DNA of 64,000 nt from Novosphingobium sediminis (GCF_007991615.1 NZ_BJYR01000012.1:219451-283450), one strand, 5' to 3'. Counted from the first letter of the stretch, positions 25,909-35,297 are shown. The notes: a model not told the origin generated them from the letters alone. Translations and numbers: made by a program.

Positions 25909-26721
25909 TTACCTTAATCTCTGCTTCACTTGGCGCGGTGCTTCGCCCGTGACGCGAGCGAACACCCGTGAGAAGGCTGCGGCACTATCATATCCGACGC
26001 TGTCGGCCACGGTCTTGACCGGCTTGCCTGCGGCAAGAAGGTCACGCGCAATCGTCATTCGCCACCGGGTCAGATAGTCGATCGGCGTCCGCCCAACGCA
26101 GGCGCGAAAATGCGTGGCAAAACGGGTGCGCGACATGCCGGCCACCTCTGCCAGATCATCAAGAGTCCACGAATGCCTTGGCTGTTCGTGCATCGCCGTC
26201 AGCGCCTTGGCCAATCGCGGATCGGCAAGGCCGCCCAGCACACCATCATTCACCAGGCCACTGGCGACAACATGACGCACTACCAGGATCAAGAGATAGT
26301 CGAACAAATGGTCGATGGCGGCCTGACGCCCATTATTGTCGCCAAATCCTTCGACAAGCAGAAGATCGCAGGCGGGCCCCAGCGTCGGGTTCTCGGCCAG
26401 CGGCAGGATGACAAGGTCGGGCAGTCCTTCGCCAATCGGGTTGCCATTATCGCCGCCCAGATCGACCTTCGCGCAGACCAGATCAGCCCCGCCTTCCGCA
26501 GCGCCAGTGAACCGATGCGCCTGTCCGCGCGGGAAGAAGAGCAGCGTTGGTTCGTTCAGAATGAGATCGGCCTCGCCAGATCGGCTCAGCGTCAACGCGC
26601 CGCTCTTGAGAAGGTGGAGGTAGCCGCAATCGGCAAATTGCGCGGTCGTACACAAGTTGCCGGTAAAGAATGTCCGGGCGCTCGGGGCAGTGTGGGCAAA
26701 GAGAGCGGCAAAGATGTCCAT
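25909..26721 (-). CDS. AraC family regulator with cupin domain (copy 2)
   Basis: 270 residues from ATG 26721 (MDIFAALFAHTAPSARTFF). A cupin-type N-terminal domain (TLLFFPRGQAHRFTGAA) precedes a two-part AraC DNA-binding domain (WTLDDLAEVAGMSRTRFATHFRACVG; VADSVGYDSAAAFSRVFARVTG). The start is chosen because cupin homology begins there, although no strong ribosome site is seen; an upstream start at 26802 would add 27 residues. The gene is divergent from the AhpD-like gene at 26817 across 95 bp, so it probably controls that gene. Confidence 0.83.
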   Translation of the reverse strand: MDIFAALFAHTAPSARTFFTGNLCTTAQFADCGYLHLLKSGALTLSRSGEADLILNEPTLLFFPRGQAHRFTGAAEGGADLVCAKVDLGGDNGNPIGEGLPDLVILPLAENPTLGPACDLLLVEGFGDNNGRQAAIDHLFDYLLILVVRHVVASGLVNDGVLGGLADPRLAKALTAMHEQPRHSWTLDDLAEVAGMSRTRFATHFRACVGRTPIDYLTRWRMTIARDLLAAGKPVKTVADSVGYDSAAAFSRVFARVTGEAPRQVKQRLR

Positions 26722-26816
26722 GTGAACGATCTGCAATGAAGTTGGCACCAATCTGCACCGATAACAGCCGATAGAGGCGTTGTGCAAGCCCGCACTGACC
26801 AACAGAGGAAACGCAA

Positions 26817-27362
26817 ATGCCCCGCATCAACCCCGTAGAACTCGCCACTGCCGACACCGGCGTCCAGGCCACCCTCGGCGCTGTTAAGGCGAAGATTGGC
26901 ATGGTCCCGAACCTTTTTGCGACCTTCGCTCATGCTCCTGCCGTGTTGAATGGCAACCTCGCCTTCGCAGATGCACTGGGAAGTGGTGTGCTGACCGCTG
27001 CACAGCGCGAAATCGTTGCGCTTGCCGTCGCCCAGTACAACAGCTGCCACTATTGTCTGTCGGCGCACACGCTGCTCGGGAAAGGTGCCGGCCTTTCGCC
27101 AGAGGCTATCCGCGCCGCCCGTCTGGGCAAGGGCCAAGATCCCCTCGACGATGCGATCGCGACGCTTGCCTTGCGCATCGTTGAAACACGCGGTCAGGTG
27201 AGCGACAGCGATCTGTCAGCAGCCCGCCTTGCCGGCCTCGACGACGCCCGCATCGTCGAAATCGTCGGTAACGTCGCGCACAATGTTCTGACCAACTTCA
27301 TGAACAACGTCGCCCAGACCAAGATCGATTTCCCGGTCGTCGATGTGGCGGTTGCGGCCTGA
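26817..27362 (+). CDS. AhpD-like peroxidase, carboxymuconolactone decarboxylase family
   Basis: 181 residues with an AGAGGAAA ribosome site. The redox-active motif is CHYCLSAHT near residues 77-85, preceded by EIVALAVAQYNS and followed by GKGAGLSPEAI, all typical of the peroxidase-related subgroup. The two Cys and the His are conserved, so disulphide-based peroxide reduction is expected. It is paired with the divergent AraC gene and followed by a small membrane-protein gene. It is the intact relative of the frameshifted copy at 22346-22896. Confidence 0.88.
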   Translation: MPRINPVELATADTGVQATLGAVKAKIGMVPNLFATFAHAPAVLNGNLAFADALGSGVLTAAQREIVALAVAQYNSCHYCLSAHTLLGKGAGLSPEAIRAARLGKGQDPLDDAIATLALRIVETRGQVSDSDLSAARLAGLDDARIVEIVGNVAHNVLTNFMNNVAQTKIDFPVVDVAVAA

Positions 27363-27431
27363 TCATAATGCGTGCGGGCCGGTGCAGGACATCGGCCCGC
27401 TCCTCAATCACTTCCATAGGGAACCCTTGCC

Positions 27432-27803
27432 ATGAAACTGCAATTCCTTACCCCTGCGCTGCATGGCGTGCTTGACTATGTCGCCGCTGCCGCCCTTATT
27501 GCGCTGCCATTCCTGCTCGGCTTTCAGGGTATTGAGCTTTGGCTCTCTGTTGCCGGTGGGGCGGGCTTGATTGCCTACAGCCTGCTCACTGACTATGCAT
27601 TCGGTGCGGTCAAGCTGGTGTCGTTCGATGCACACTTGTTGCTCGATCTTGCCGCAGGAGTAGCCTTCATTGCCGCGCCATTCTTGCTTGGCTTCACCGC
27701 TCTGGCTTCGATCTACTACCCGGTTATGGCAGCTGGCGTGATCGCGGTGGTTACCCGTACCTCGCGAGCCAACCAATCAGGCCGAAAGAACGCCGCTGCC
27801 TGA
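27432..27803 (+). CDS. SPW-repeat-like small membrane protein
   Basis: 123 residues with about four transmembrane helices arranged as two similar halves: AAALIALPFLLGFQGIELWL and AGVAFIAAPFLLGFTALASI. This matches the internally duplicated SPW-type membrane proteins of unknown function. It follows the AhpD-like gene by 69 nt in the same direction. Its job is not known. Confidence 0.7.
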   Translation: MKLQFLTPALHGVLDYVAAAALIALPFLLGFQGIELWLSVAGGAGLIAYSLLTDYAFGAVKLVSFDAHLLLDLAAGVAFIAAPFLLGFTALASIYYPVMAAGVIAVVTRTSRANQSGRKNAAA

Positions 27804-27845
27804 GCACGTCTATCAAGGACACAAGAGTTGTTATCAACAATGCCA

Positions 27846-27875
27846 CCCTGCATGCCCCGATCACGGCATGCAGGG
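27846..27875. terminator. hairpin between convergent genes
   Basis: A perfect 11-bp stem CCCTGCATGCC/GGCATGCAGGG with an 8-nt loop lies 43 nt past the SPW-type gene, followed by TTTGCC. It can stop transcription from the left; from the right the T-run is poor. Confidence 0.65.
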
Positions 27876-28090
27876 TTTGCCACGTCTGGAGTTTGGCGCT
27901 CCACGACCTGAGCCATAGCCCAACGCCCTCAGCGCCATGATCCAGTCGACAGAAAAATTACGCGTACGGAACTCAATTCCTCACTATTCTGACCTTTGCA
28001 GAATCAGCCAACAGCGTTGAGCCCGTGAAAGCGGGCCCGCTTGTCGCAAGGCGAGGCGGTGTGCGGATCCCAACAGAGGCACCGCTCCGC

Positions 28091-28660
28091 TTATTTCTTG
28101 AGCACCGGATAGCCATCGACATAAATCGAGTCAGTCGCATTGGCTGGCAAGTGGCAAGTCAGACAATCGGTCTTGTAATCGGTCGATTTCGTCTTGGTCG
28201 GGGCGCCCTGATCAAACCATGCCCAGCCCCAGCCGTCGCCCCACAACTTGTTGTCGGGATGGCTGTTCTTGCTGTCCTTCACCATAACGAACCAGCCTTT
28301 CAAGGCTTTCGTATGGCTGACAGTGCCCGTTGTCATTGGTCCCGTCGTCGCCTCGAACACCTCTTTTACTAGCGTCGTGCCGTCCGCGAACGTGCCGGTA
28401 GCGCGATGCCCGGCTGCAGCACCGGGCGAGGCATAGACGATATGCATCTCCTTTGATCCGGGTGTGCCATCGGCCGCCACAGCCCAAGTGCCGAGATATT
28501 GATAGGTATCACGATAATCGGCAGGTACGCGCAAGGTGCCTGCGGCGTCAGCGCCGCTATTGGTGGTTCCTTTTTCCGCTCTCGTTTCGGTCGCCTCGCT
28601 ACACCCGGCCAACAAAAGCGCCGAGGCTGCAAACAGCAGCGAACCCTTCGGAATGTGCAT
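28091..28660 (-). CDS. cytochrome P460 family lipoprotein
   Basis: 189 residues. The N-terminus is a lipoprotein signal with lipobox LLLAGC, so the protein should be anchored in the periplasm. The mature part has the P460 fold (KEMHIVYASPGA, KGWFVMVKDSKNSHPDNKLWGDGWGWAWF) and a C-terminal haem motif CLTCH. Cytochromes P460 oxidise hydroxylamine and handle nitric oxide using a Lys-cross-linked haem; at least one candidate Lys is present (SHTKALKGWF). The start at 28660 is supported by an AGGGAGA ribosome site. The gene is divergent from the AraC gene at 28762. Confidence 0.85.
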   Translation of the reverse strand: MHIPKGSLLFAASALLLAGCSEATETRAEKGTTNSGADAAGTLRVPADYRDTYQYLGTWAVAADGTPGSKEMHIVYASPGAAAGHRATGTFADGTTLVKEVFEATTGPMTTGTVSHTKALKGWFVMVKDSKNSHPDNKLWGDGWGWAWFDQGAPTKTKSTDYKTDCLTCHLPANATDSIYVDGYPVLKK

Positions 28661-28761
28661 GAGATATCTCCCTGTTGACGTAGGCATTCGCTAACGCAAT
28701 GCTTGTCTCTTCATGATGAAAGCCATGTAGATCAAATATTTGTGCAGAAGGGCTCTTTCTC

Positions 28762-29703
28762 TTGTCCAAACGTCTCTTGTCGCGAATCGACCTTGATGCG
28801 CTGTTCGATCAACTGCGTGTCGAGCCGATCGCTTTTTCCGAATGCTTCATTGCCCCCGCTTGGGCGTTGGCCTTTTCAGCCACCCCGGCATCAGGTCTTC
28901 ACTATGTGTTGCATGGCGAAGGTGAACTGGTGTTAGGGTCGGGCGCGCCTGTTCCCTTCGGCCCGGAAACGCTGCTTGTTACCCCGCGGGACACCCCTTA
29001 CCGCATCCAGGCGCGGCCTACTCCAGAGGCACGGACAGGTTGTGGGGGTGTGGTCGCGGTAACCATCGACCTTGGACAACCCACACTGAAGCGCTGGCAG
29101 GCAGGAAGTGACGAGCCAGCGCTGAAGATCGTCTGCGGCCATTTCCGTGCAATACAGGCTGGCGATCGCGACCTGTTCGGTGCGCTTGATGCACCGGTGG
29201 TGGAGCATTCCGGCAAAGATAGTGTCGGCAGTCTGATGCCATTGATCCGCACCGAACTCAGTGGGAACAACACGGGCGGCCGGACGATGGCCGCAGCGAT
29301 GCTGCGCCAGGTTTTGGTGATACTGTTGCGCCGCGGGCTCGCCGAACAGCAGAGTTGGCTTGGTGCGCTTGATCTGGTTAGCGATGAGCAGGTGATGCGT
29401 GCCTTCAGCGCCATGGTGCATGAGCCCGGTGCGGCGCACAGTGTGATGTCCCTGGCGCAGCTGGCATGCTTAAGTCGGTCGGCCTTCATTAAGCGGTTCC
29501 AGGCGTCGTTCGGACACCCTCCCGCCACAGTGCTGCGCGAACTGCGCTTGCTCGCTGCGGCAGACCGGTTGCTGCGTAGCCGCGCATCCGTCGAGCAAGT
29601 CGCGCGCGGCGTGGGCTATGCGAGCCCAAGCAGTTTTTCGCGTGCCTTTACCACGCGTTTCGGCGTTAACCCGGCGGCATATCAGGCGAGCGCCGAAGAA
29701 TGA
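28762..29703 (+). CDS. AraC family regulator with cupin domain (copy 3)
   Basis: 313 residues with a TTG start and an AGAAGG sequence 8-13 nt upstream. The effector domain is of the same class as the other two AraC proteins (LHYVLHGEGELVLGSGAPVPFGPETLLVTP). The DNA-binding domain shows MSLAQLACLSRSAFIKRFQASFG and VARGVGYASPSSFSRAFTTRFG. Position and divergence suggest control of the P460 gene. It is the last cargo gene before the transfer region. Confidence 0.83.
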   Translation: MSKRLLSRIDLDALFDQLRVEPIAFSECFIAPAWALAFSATPASGLHYVLHGEGELVLGSGAPVPFGPETLLVTPRDTPYRIQARPTPEARTGCGGVVAVTIDLGQPTLKRWQAGSDEPALKIVCGHFRAIQAGDRDLFGALDAPVVEHSGKDSVGSLMPLIRTELSGNNTGGRTMAAAMLRQVLVILLRRGLAEQQSWLGALDLVSDEQVMRAFSAMVHEPGAAHSVMSLAQLACLSRSAFIKRFQASFGHPPATVLRELRLLAAADRLLRSRASVEQVARGVGYASPSSFSRAFTTRFGVNPAAYQASAEE

Positions 29704-30051
29704 GGCGCTTGATCTCCGCACAGATAAATCTCTTGCGGCTAACGTGTTGTTTTATTCATTTTGGCGGAGGCATATAATGTAAATGTTGAAAAAAAATTGT
29801 GGCGAAACGCGAACATAGGTGTTCGCCTAGTCGCTCGTCTCAACAAATGAAGATCCGTATGAAATTGTGAAGTAATGGCCTGATGTAACATAAGCGGTTG
29901 CGTTGTGCTCCCATAATTCAATCGGGCCGCGCCATAGCATCGCGCAGCGGTTGTTCGTCGCTCGATGTAGCTTGGATAAAGGAACCTAGGGGCTTCGGGC
30001 TTTTGGTGATAGCGCGAAGCACGGGGATAAAGATAAGGGTCGCAAAGCCTT
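29704..30051. other. A/T-richer intergenic region upstream of the LysR gene
   Basis: About 350 nt between the AraC gene and the LysR gene. It is visibly richer in A and T than its surroundings, with runs such as GTTGAAAAAAAATTG. It may hold the LysR promoter and operators; no gene is seen. Confidence 0.5.
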
Positions 30052-30945
30052 ATGATCGAAGTGCGTCAGCTCAGATTTGCGGTAGCCACCGCCGATGCCC
30101 AGAATTTCTCACGCGCCGCCGAAGCAATGCGCATCAAGCAATCGACCTTGAGCAGACGAATAGCCGCCCTGGAAGCGCGCCTCGGGATCAAGCTCTTCGA
30201 ACGAAGCACGCGCGGCGCGATACCGACCGAACAAGGCAAGGCGTTCCTCAGTGTTGCCCGGCGCATTCTCACCGATATCGACAATCTTCAGACGACAGCC
30301 CGCGCGGTCAGCTATGGTGAGGAAGGTCGGATCGCGGTCGGCTTTTCTGCGTCATTGATGGCCGGCAACATGCGTGCGACCATTGGCGAGTACATGCGGC
30401 GTCATCCCGACATTCAGTTTGACGGGATCGAGGCCGATCCCGAGCGGATGCTCAGCGACCTGAAGGCACGGATCATTGACGTGGCTCTGATGCCGTCAGA
30501 CGCACACGACGCTGGCATCTCGCGGCGCTCCGCCTGGTCGGAGCGATTGCTTGTCGCTTTGCCGAAAGACCATCAACTCGCCAAGTCGGATGGGCTTCAC
30601 TGGAGTGATTTGCGCCGACTGGTTTTCGTGCTGCCCAGCCAAGGCGTAGGCCCCGCAATGGCCCGCAATCTGAAGCGTCGATTGTCAGATCAGGGCTATC
30701 GAGCCCACCTGATCATGCAGGACACCAGCCTCGGAAGCGTTCTGAGCACGGTCCCGTTCGGCCGGTACATTACGCTTGCCACCGAAGCCTCGATCGGGGT
30801 GCAATGGCCGGAATTGACGTTTCTCGAAATCATGGACCAGGGCGGCCCTGCGCGGCTCGACTATGCGTTCTACTGGCGCGAGGATAACGATAATCCAGCT
30901 CTGAAGCGTTTCTTTGAACTGATCAGCGAACGCTACCCGGCCTGA
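30052..30945 (+). CDS. LysR family transcriptional regulator
   Basis: 297 residues. The N-terminal winged helix (VRQLRFAVATADAQNFSRAAEAMRIKQSTLSRRIAALEARLG) is cited here in parts: FSRAAEAMRIKQSTLSRRI is the DNA-binding motif. The C-terminal co-inducer domain carries GRIAVGFSASLMAGNMRA. LysR genes commonly sit at the end of trb clusters in these elements and may control transfer or the neighbouring cargo. Its 3' end overlaps the convergent DUF2274 gene by 13 bp. Confidence 0.9.
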   Translation: MIEVRQLRFAVATADAQNFSRAAEAMRIKQSTLSRRIAALEARLGIKLFERSTRGAIPTEQGKAFLSVARRILTDIDNLQTTARAVSYGEEGRIAVGFSASLMAGNMRATIGEYMRRHPDIQFDGIEADPERMLSDLKARIIDVALMPSDAHDAGISRRSAWSERLLVALPKDHQLAKSDGLHWSDLRRLVFVLPSQGVGPAMARNLKRRLSDQGYRAHLIMQDTSLGSVLSTVPFGRYITLATEASIGVQWPELTFLEIMDQGGPARLDYAFYWREDNDNPALKRFFELISERYPA

Positions 30946-31160
30946 CCCGAGCGCCGCAATCTGGCGAAGGACCGGTCGTTGGCGATGAAGCGCTCGATCA
31001 TAGGCGGGATCAGTCGCTCGGGTGATGGAGCATCTTTGGTATCGCCGCCGTTGATCGCCAAGCCATAGGCGAGCAGTTCACGGTGAAGTCGGGACGAGAG
31101 CTCGACGGTTACTTTGACTGGCTTTTCGTCGGCCAGATCGGCCAATTTCAATCGGGTCAT
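30933..31160 (-). CDS. DUF2274 family protein
   Basis: 75 residues, starting with MTRLKLADLADEKPVKVTVE. The pattern of a short strand followed by two helices (SSRLHRELLAYGLAING) fits a ribbon-helix-helix-like small protein; DUF2274 genes regularly close trb operons. The start overlaps the trbI stop by 4 nt (ATGA). Function unknown, perhaps regulatory. Confidence 0.8.
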   Translation of the reverse strand: MTRLKLADLADEKPVKVTVELSSRLHRELLAYGLAINGGDTKDAPSPERLIPPMIERFIANDRSFARLRRSGQAG

Positions 31161-32329
31161 GACCCGCCTCCCAATATCAGGTCGCGTGTCACCAGCACGC
31201 GCACCGGAAAACCCGGACGGATCGTCAGTGTCGGCCGGACATCGAGCTCACGGCTGACCACCTGATCGCCTGCGCGGCCGATGCTGTCCTGCGAACCGCG
31301 GCGCAGCGCCCGGGTGAGATTGTCGTCATTGCCAGCGCCAAGCTCGCCGCCAACACCCAGCAGGGTCGAGACCAGCGCCGCCCGCAGAACGCCGCCCCAA
31401 TGGAAGTCTACCCCGTCTTGCAGCCCGGCAAAGCCGGATGGGTCGCCGCCGGGTTGGCGTTCGAGCACGATCGACCGGCCATCGGGCAGGATCAGCCGGT
31501 TCCATGCGAGCTGTACCCGGCGCTGGCCGAAAGATACGTCGGCATTATAGTCGCCGATCAGCCGGGACCCCTGGGGGATGAGCAGGATGCGGCCGGTGAC
31601 GCTGTCATAGACAGGCTCGATGACCTGCGCGGTGACCTGACCCGGAAGATCGGAGCGGATCCCGGTGATCAGTGCCGCAGGAATGATGCTGCCCGCCTGC
31701 AAGACATGGGTGCCTGCGGGCGGTTCGATCCGACTGACTGACACCGTCCGGCGCTCGACGGGGCGCTCGGCAAAAGCAGGGCGCGGCGCCTCGGCAGCGA
31801 GCTGCGGCACTGCAGGCGGGTTGCCAGCGCCCGCAATCGCAGATCCATCGCTCACAGCAACTCCTCCCGCGCCGCCGCCAAAGAACAGGCGGCTCTCGCG
31901 CGCAGCGCTGCGTTCCTGCAACAACCGCTGCCGTTCTGTCTCGGCTGCCGTTTGCGCGGGCGCTGGCGCAGGGCCTGCGGGCGGCGCAGCGCCAATCGGC
32001 GGAAGCTCGGCAACGTCCCCACGCTGTTGTGCCGCCAGGATCGGCGCGCCGAGATCGCCGGGCAGGGGCGGGCCAAGCTTGGGGACATCACCATAGTCGC
32101 GAGGGGCATCGGCCAATGCATCGGGCCGCGCCGCGCCTTCGGTGTTGAGCAACTCCTCGCGCTCGGCCTGGCTCGCGGGCTGCAGGGCATAGATCAGCGC
32201 ACCGCCGACAAGGGCAAAGCCGCAGGCCGAAGCAATACCGATGGCCTTGCGCGACAGCCGCATGACGCGCGGCGGATCGCCGCGCAGCTTGACCGCCTCT
32301 TCTGGCGTTTGAGCAGCTTCGTCGCTCAT
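31157..32329 (-). CDS. trbI: conjugal transfer protein TrbI
   Basis: 390 residues, VirB10-type. A cytoplasmic N-terminus and one transmembrane helix (ASACGFALVGGALIYAL) are followed by a Pro/Ala-rich periplasmic linker. The conserved C-terminal domain includes LQAGSIIPAALITGIRSDLPGQ and PQGSRLIGDYNADVSFGQRR. It spans the envelope and links the inner- and outer-membrane parts of the mating channel. Start and stop overlap neighbours by 4 nt, so it is in the same transcript as trbG. Confidence 0.93.
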   Translation of the reverse strand: MSDEAAQTPEEAVKLRGDPPRVMRLSRKAIGIASACGFALVGGALIYALQPASQAEREELLNTEGAARPDALADAPRDYGDVPKLGPPLPGDLGAPILAAQQRGDVAELPPIGAAPPAGPAPAPAQTAAETERQRLLQERSAARESRLFFGGGAGGVAVSDGSAIAGAGNPPAVPQLAAEAPRPAFAERPVERRTVSVSRIEPPAGTHVLQAGSIIPAALITGIRSDLPGQVTAQVIEPVYDSVTGRILLIPQGSRLIGDYNADVSFGQRRVQLAWNRLILPDGRSIVLERQPGGDPSGFAGLQDGVDFHWGGVLRAALVSTLLGVGGELGAGNDDNLTRALRRGSQDSIGRAGDQVVSRELDVRPTLTIRPGFPVRVLVTRDLILGGGS

Positions 32330-33291
32330 GACGGCGTCCTCCGGCGTTCCTTGCGGATCTCGACGCGCTGCTGCGAACGGCGGTCACCAAGGCGCAGTTC
32401 GGCGCGCTCGAGCAGCCGGTCGACGATCATGAAGCGGCCTGACACGCGGTAGTTGAGGAGCTCGGCCTGATTGCCTTCGCCAAGCCCGAACAGCGGCGGC
32501 ATCTGCCCTTGCGCAACGCTTTCGGGAAACTCGATGAAAGTCTGCCGCCCGTCATCGAATACGCGCACCGGTCGCCACGCAGGCCGATCGCCAGACAGAC
32601 GATAGGCAAAATTGAGCGCCTCGACCGGAATATTGGCAGCAATCGGCGCGGCGCGCGCCTCGGCTTCCTGCGCCTGTTGCAAGGCGATCAGTTCGTCCTG
32701 CGGATAGGTCCAGGAGACCGACGCCATGTAGACCGACGGATTGGCGCGCAGCTCGATATGATAGGTGCGCCGGTCGGTATTGATGACGAGGTTGGTGGTG
32801 ATGTCCGAGCGGACCGGCTTGACCAGAATGTGGACGCGGGCAGTGGCCCCGCGCCCGCTTACGGTGTCGCCGATCAGCCAGCGCACGGTGTCACCGGCAG
32901 CGACAGGTCCAGCGCCAACCAGCTGCTCGCCTTCCTGCAGAGCAATGTCGGTCACCTGTCCCGGAGCGGCATAGACCTGATAGAGCGCGCCGGGCGCCCA
33001 GGCATAGTTCTGGATCGCGTTGATGAACTGCTCGCCCTCGGGCTGCACGCGCGCTGCAGCGTTTGCCGCTCCCACCCGATCCCGGGGCAAGGATGGGGGG
33101 GAGCGGCGCGCGGCGGGGGAGGGGGCTCGCCGCGATTCGGATTGGGTCTGCTTTGTTGCGCTGGTCCCCGCATCGATGACCACTGGCGCCGGTTCTGAGG
33201 CGACCACCTGGGCTGAAGCCGGACAGGCGGTTGTTCCAAGCAGGATGGGCAGGAGGGTCACCGCAAGGCGACCGGGAATGGGCGAGATCAT
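32326..33291 (-). CDS. trbG: conjugal transfer protein TrbG
   Basis: 321 residues, VirB9-type. It has a signal peptide (LLPILLGTTACPASAQ), a variable Pro/Ser/Arg-rich segment, and the VirB9 core (VRWLIGDTVSGRGATARVHILVK, in parts) that binds TrbI and the outer-membrane ring. A Cys near the signal cleavage site could be lipidated, but a lipobox is not convincing. It overlaps trbF and trbI by 4 nt each. Confidence 0.92.
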   Translation of the reverse strand: MISPIPGRLAVTLLPILLGTTACPASAQVVASEPAPVVIDAGTSATKQTQSESRRAPSPAARRSPPSLPRDRVGAANAAARVQPEGEQFINAIQNYAWAPGALYQVYAAPGQVTDIALQEGEQLVGAGPVAAGDTVRWLIGDTVSGRGATARVHILVKPVRSDITTNLVINTDRRTYHIELRANPSVYMASVSWTYPQDELIALQQAQEAEARAAPIAANIPVEALNFAYRLSGDRPAWRPVRVFDDGRQTFIEFPESVAQGQMPPLFGLGEGNQAELLNYRVSGRFMIVDRLLERAELRLGDRRSQQRVEIRKERRRTPS

Positions 33292-33971
33292 GAGCCGAGT
33301 TCCTTTGACCAGTTGATGGCATTGACGAAAATGCCGAGCGGGTTCTTGCGCAGGGCATCGGGCGTGCGCGGGATCTGGACGGTGATCGTCAGGATCGCGG
33401 TCCAGCGACTGGTCTCGGCGAGGCTCCCATCGCGGTAGCGGCGCTCGACCCAGGCAACGCGGAAGCTGGTCGGCGAGGCGCGGATGACGCTGGTGACATC
33501 GATCCCGACCTGCTCGCGGCCTACAGCCGCGAAGGGATCGTTGGTCCGGGCATAATCGTTGAGCACCAGCGCGCCGCGGTCGGTGACAAAGTCATAGGCG
33601 CGCAGCCAGTTCTGGCGGACGATGATCGGATCGTCGGGAATGCTGCGCACCTGCTCGATAAACCGCGCCAGGTGGAATGCGATCTGGGGGTCGCTCGGGT
33701 CAAAGTCGCTGACCGCAGGGGCGACGGCCTGGGCTTCGCCAAGCTTGTCGACCTGCACCACCCAGGGGATGATCGATCCCTGCGAACCCTGCCAGACGAT
33801 CCCCGCGGTGAGACAGGCGGACAGGCCGAGTGCGCCGAAAAAGGCATAGCGCCAGCTTCGCGCCTGTATCCGCGCCGAGCCGATGCGCTCGTCCCAGACC
33901 TGCGCTGCGCGCTGGTAGGGCGTTTCCGGTTCGGGGGTCTTGCCGTAGCGGATTGAGGGTCGTCGGAACAT
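33288..33971 (-). CDS. trbF: conjugal transfer protein TrbF
   Basis: 227 residues, VirB8-type. A cytoplasmic N-terminus (MFRRPSIRYGKTPEPETPYQ) and one transmembrane helix (WRYAFFGALGLSACLTAGIVW) lead to a periplasmic NTF2-like domain. That domain includes DFVTDRGALVLNDYA and WVERRYRDGSLAE. It nucleates assembly of the transfer complex. ATG 33971 is the homologous start; a 43-residue longer frame reads into trbL in another frame. Confidence 0.92.
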   Translation of the reverse strand: MFRRPSIRYGKTPEPETPYQRAAQVWDERIGSARIQARSWRYAFFGALGLSACLTAGIVWQGSQGSIIPWVVQVDKLGEAQAVAPAVSDFDPSDPQIAFHLARFIEQVRSIPDDPIIVRQNWLRAYDFVTDRGALVLNDYARTNDPFAAVGREQVGIDVTSVIRASPTSFRVAWVERRYRDGSLAETSRWTAILTITVQIPRTPDALRKNPLGIFVNAINWSKELGS

Positions 33972-33976
33972 GTGCG

Positions 33977-35296
33977 TCAGTCCTTTTCTGAGGTGTCGAC
34001 CGAGGCGCCGCCGCCGTGGCTGTCGCCCGATTTGAGCGTGTGGGCAGCGATGCTCGCGCCGTGTGAGATCGTCTGCCGGTCCTTCATCGCCTTCGCCCAC
34101 GCGGGCTGGCCCTGGTCGGCAGCGGGAGGCGGCGATGGCGGGGGCGTGTTCGGTCCAGGCGCAACACTGCCACCCGTCTTGGTGATGGCGTCGCGGCTGC
34201 CCTCGCGGAAGGATTGCTTCACGCCGTCACCGGCCTTGCGCAGCGGCGATGTTGCAGCGCTGGCGGCATATTCGCCGACGGCACGCGCGCCGCCTGCCAC
34301 TGCTGCGCCGCCCGACTTGCCTGCAGAGCCAAGGGCGTAGGCCATGGTCGCGCCGCCTGCGGCGCGCGACGTTCCTTGCGCGACATTGGAGGCCGCACTG
34401 GCCACCGCGCCGCCCGCCAGTTTTGCACCGGCGACGGCGCCTGCGGCAGCGCCGCCAGCGAGAAGCGCGGTGCCGGCTGCGGCGCCTGCGCCAAGCTGCG
34501 GCCCGCCCGAGACAATGCCATTGGCAATCCCGGGTCCGAAAATACCGAGGCCAAGCAGCGCCAGGCTCGCCAGCACGATCGATAGCGCGTCCTCAATCGT
34601 GGGTTCGCCCGCGATGGCAGTTGTGAACTCGGAAAAGATGGTCGAGCCGATGCCGACGATCACCGCGAGCACCAGCACCTTGATGCCCGATGAGACGACA
34701 TTGCCGAGCACCCGCTCGGCCATGAAGGCGGTCTTGCCAAACAGGCCGAACGGGATCAGCACGAAGCCGCAGAGCGTTGCCAGCTTGAACTCGATGAGCG
34801 TGATGAACAGCTGGATCGACAGAATGAAGAAGGCGATGATGACGATCGCCCAGGCGATCAGCAGGATGACGATCTGCAGGAAATTCTCGAAGAAGCTGAC
34901 AAAGCCGAGCAGTTCGGAAATCGACTCTAGCAAGGGATAGGCGGCATCGAGCCCCACTTGCGCGACGCGGCCGGGCTGCAGCAGTTCGGCCGCTGTAAAC
35001 CCGGTGCCACTGGCTTTGAGGCCAAGCCCGGCGAAGCTCTCGAACACGATGCGTGCAAGGCTGTTCCAGTTGCCAATGATGTAGGCAAAGATGCCGACAA
35101 AAAGGGTCTTCTTGACCAGGCGCGCCAGGATGTCGTCCTGCTCGCCCCATGACCAGAATAGCGCTGCCAGCGTGACATCGATGACGATCAGCGTGGTTGC
35201 GATGAAGGCGACTTCGCCGCCCAGAAGGCCGAACCCGCTGTCGATGTAGCGCGAGAAGATGTCGAGGAAGCGGTCGACGACGCCAGTGCCACCCAT
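33977..35296 (-). CDS. trbL: conjugal transfer protein TrbL
   Basis: 439 residues, VirB6-type inner-membrane protein. Six or so transmembrane helices (for example FLQIVILLIAWAIVIIAFFIL) precede a Gly/Ala-rich segment and a Pro-rich hydrophilic tail. It forms part of the inner-membrane channel for DNA. The start at 35296 (MGGTGVVDRFLDIFSRYI) lies 1 nt after the upstream stop; a longer open frame to 35968 overlaps trbJ and trbK and is not real. Confidence 0.93.
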   Translation of the reverse strand: MGGTGVVDRFLDIFSRYIDSGFGLLGGEVAFIATTLIVIDVTLAALFWSWGEQDDILARLVKKTLFVGIFAYIIGNWNSLARIVFESFAGLGLKASGTGFTAAELLQPGRVAQVGLDAAYPLLESISELLGFVSFFENFLQIVILLIAWAIVIIAFFILSIQLFITLIEFKLATLCGFVLIPFGLFGKTAFMAERVLGNVVSSGIKVLVLAVIVGIGSTIFSEFTTAIAGEPTIEDALSIVLASLALLGLGIFGPGIANGIVSGGPQLGAGAAAGTALLAGGAAAGAVAGAKLAGGAVASAASNVAQGTSRAAGGATMAYALGSAGKSGGAAVAGGARAVGEYAASAATSPLRKAGDGVKQSFREGSRDAITKTGGSVAPGPNTPPPSPPPAADQGQPAWAKAMKDRQTISHGASIAAHTLKSGDSHGGGASVDTSEKD

Positions 35297-35297
35297 G

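Noticed and set aside
18643..30051. Prophage origin of the integrase-proximal region
   Set aside because: No capsid, terminase, portal or tail genes; the linked trb/tra, relaxase and rep genes identify a conjugative element.
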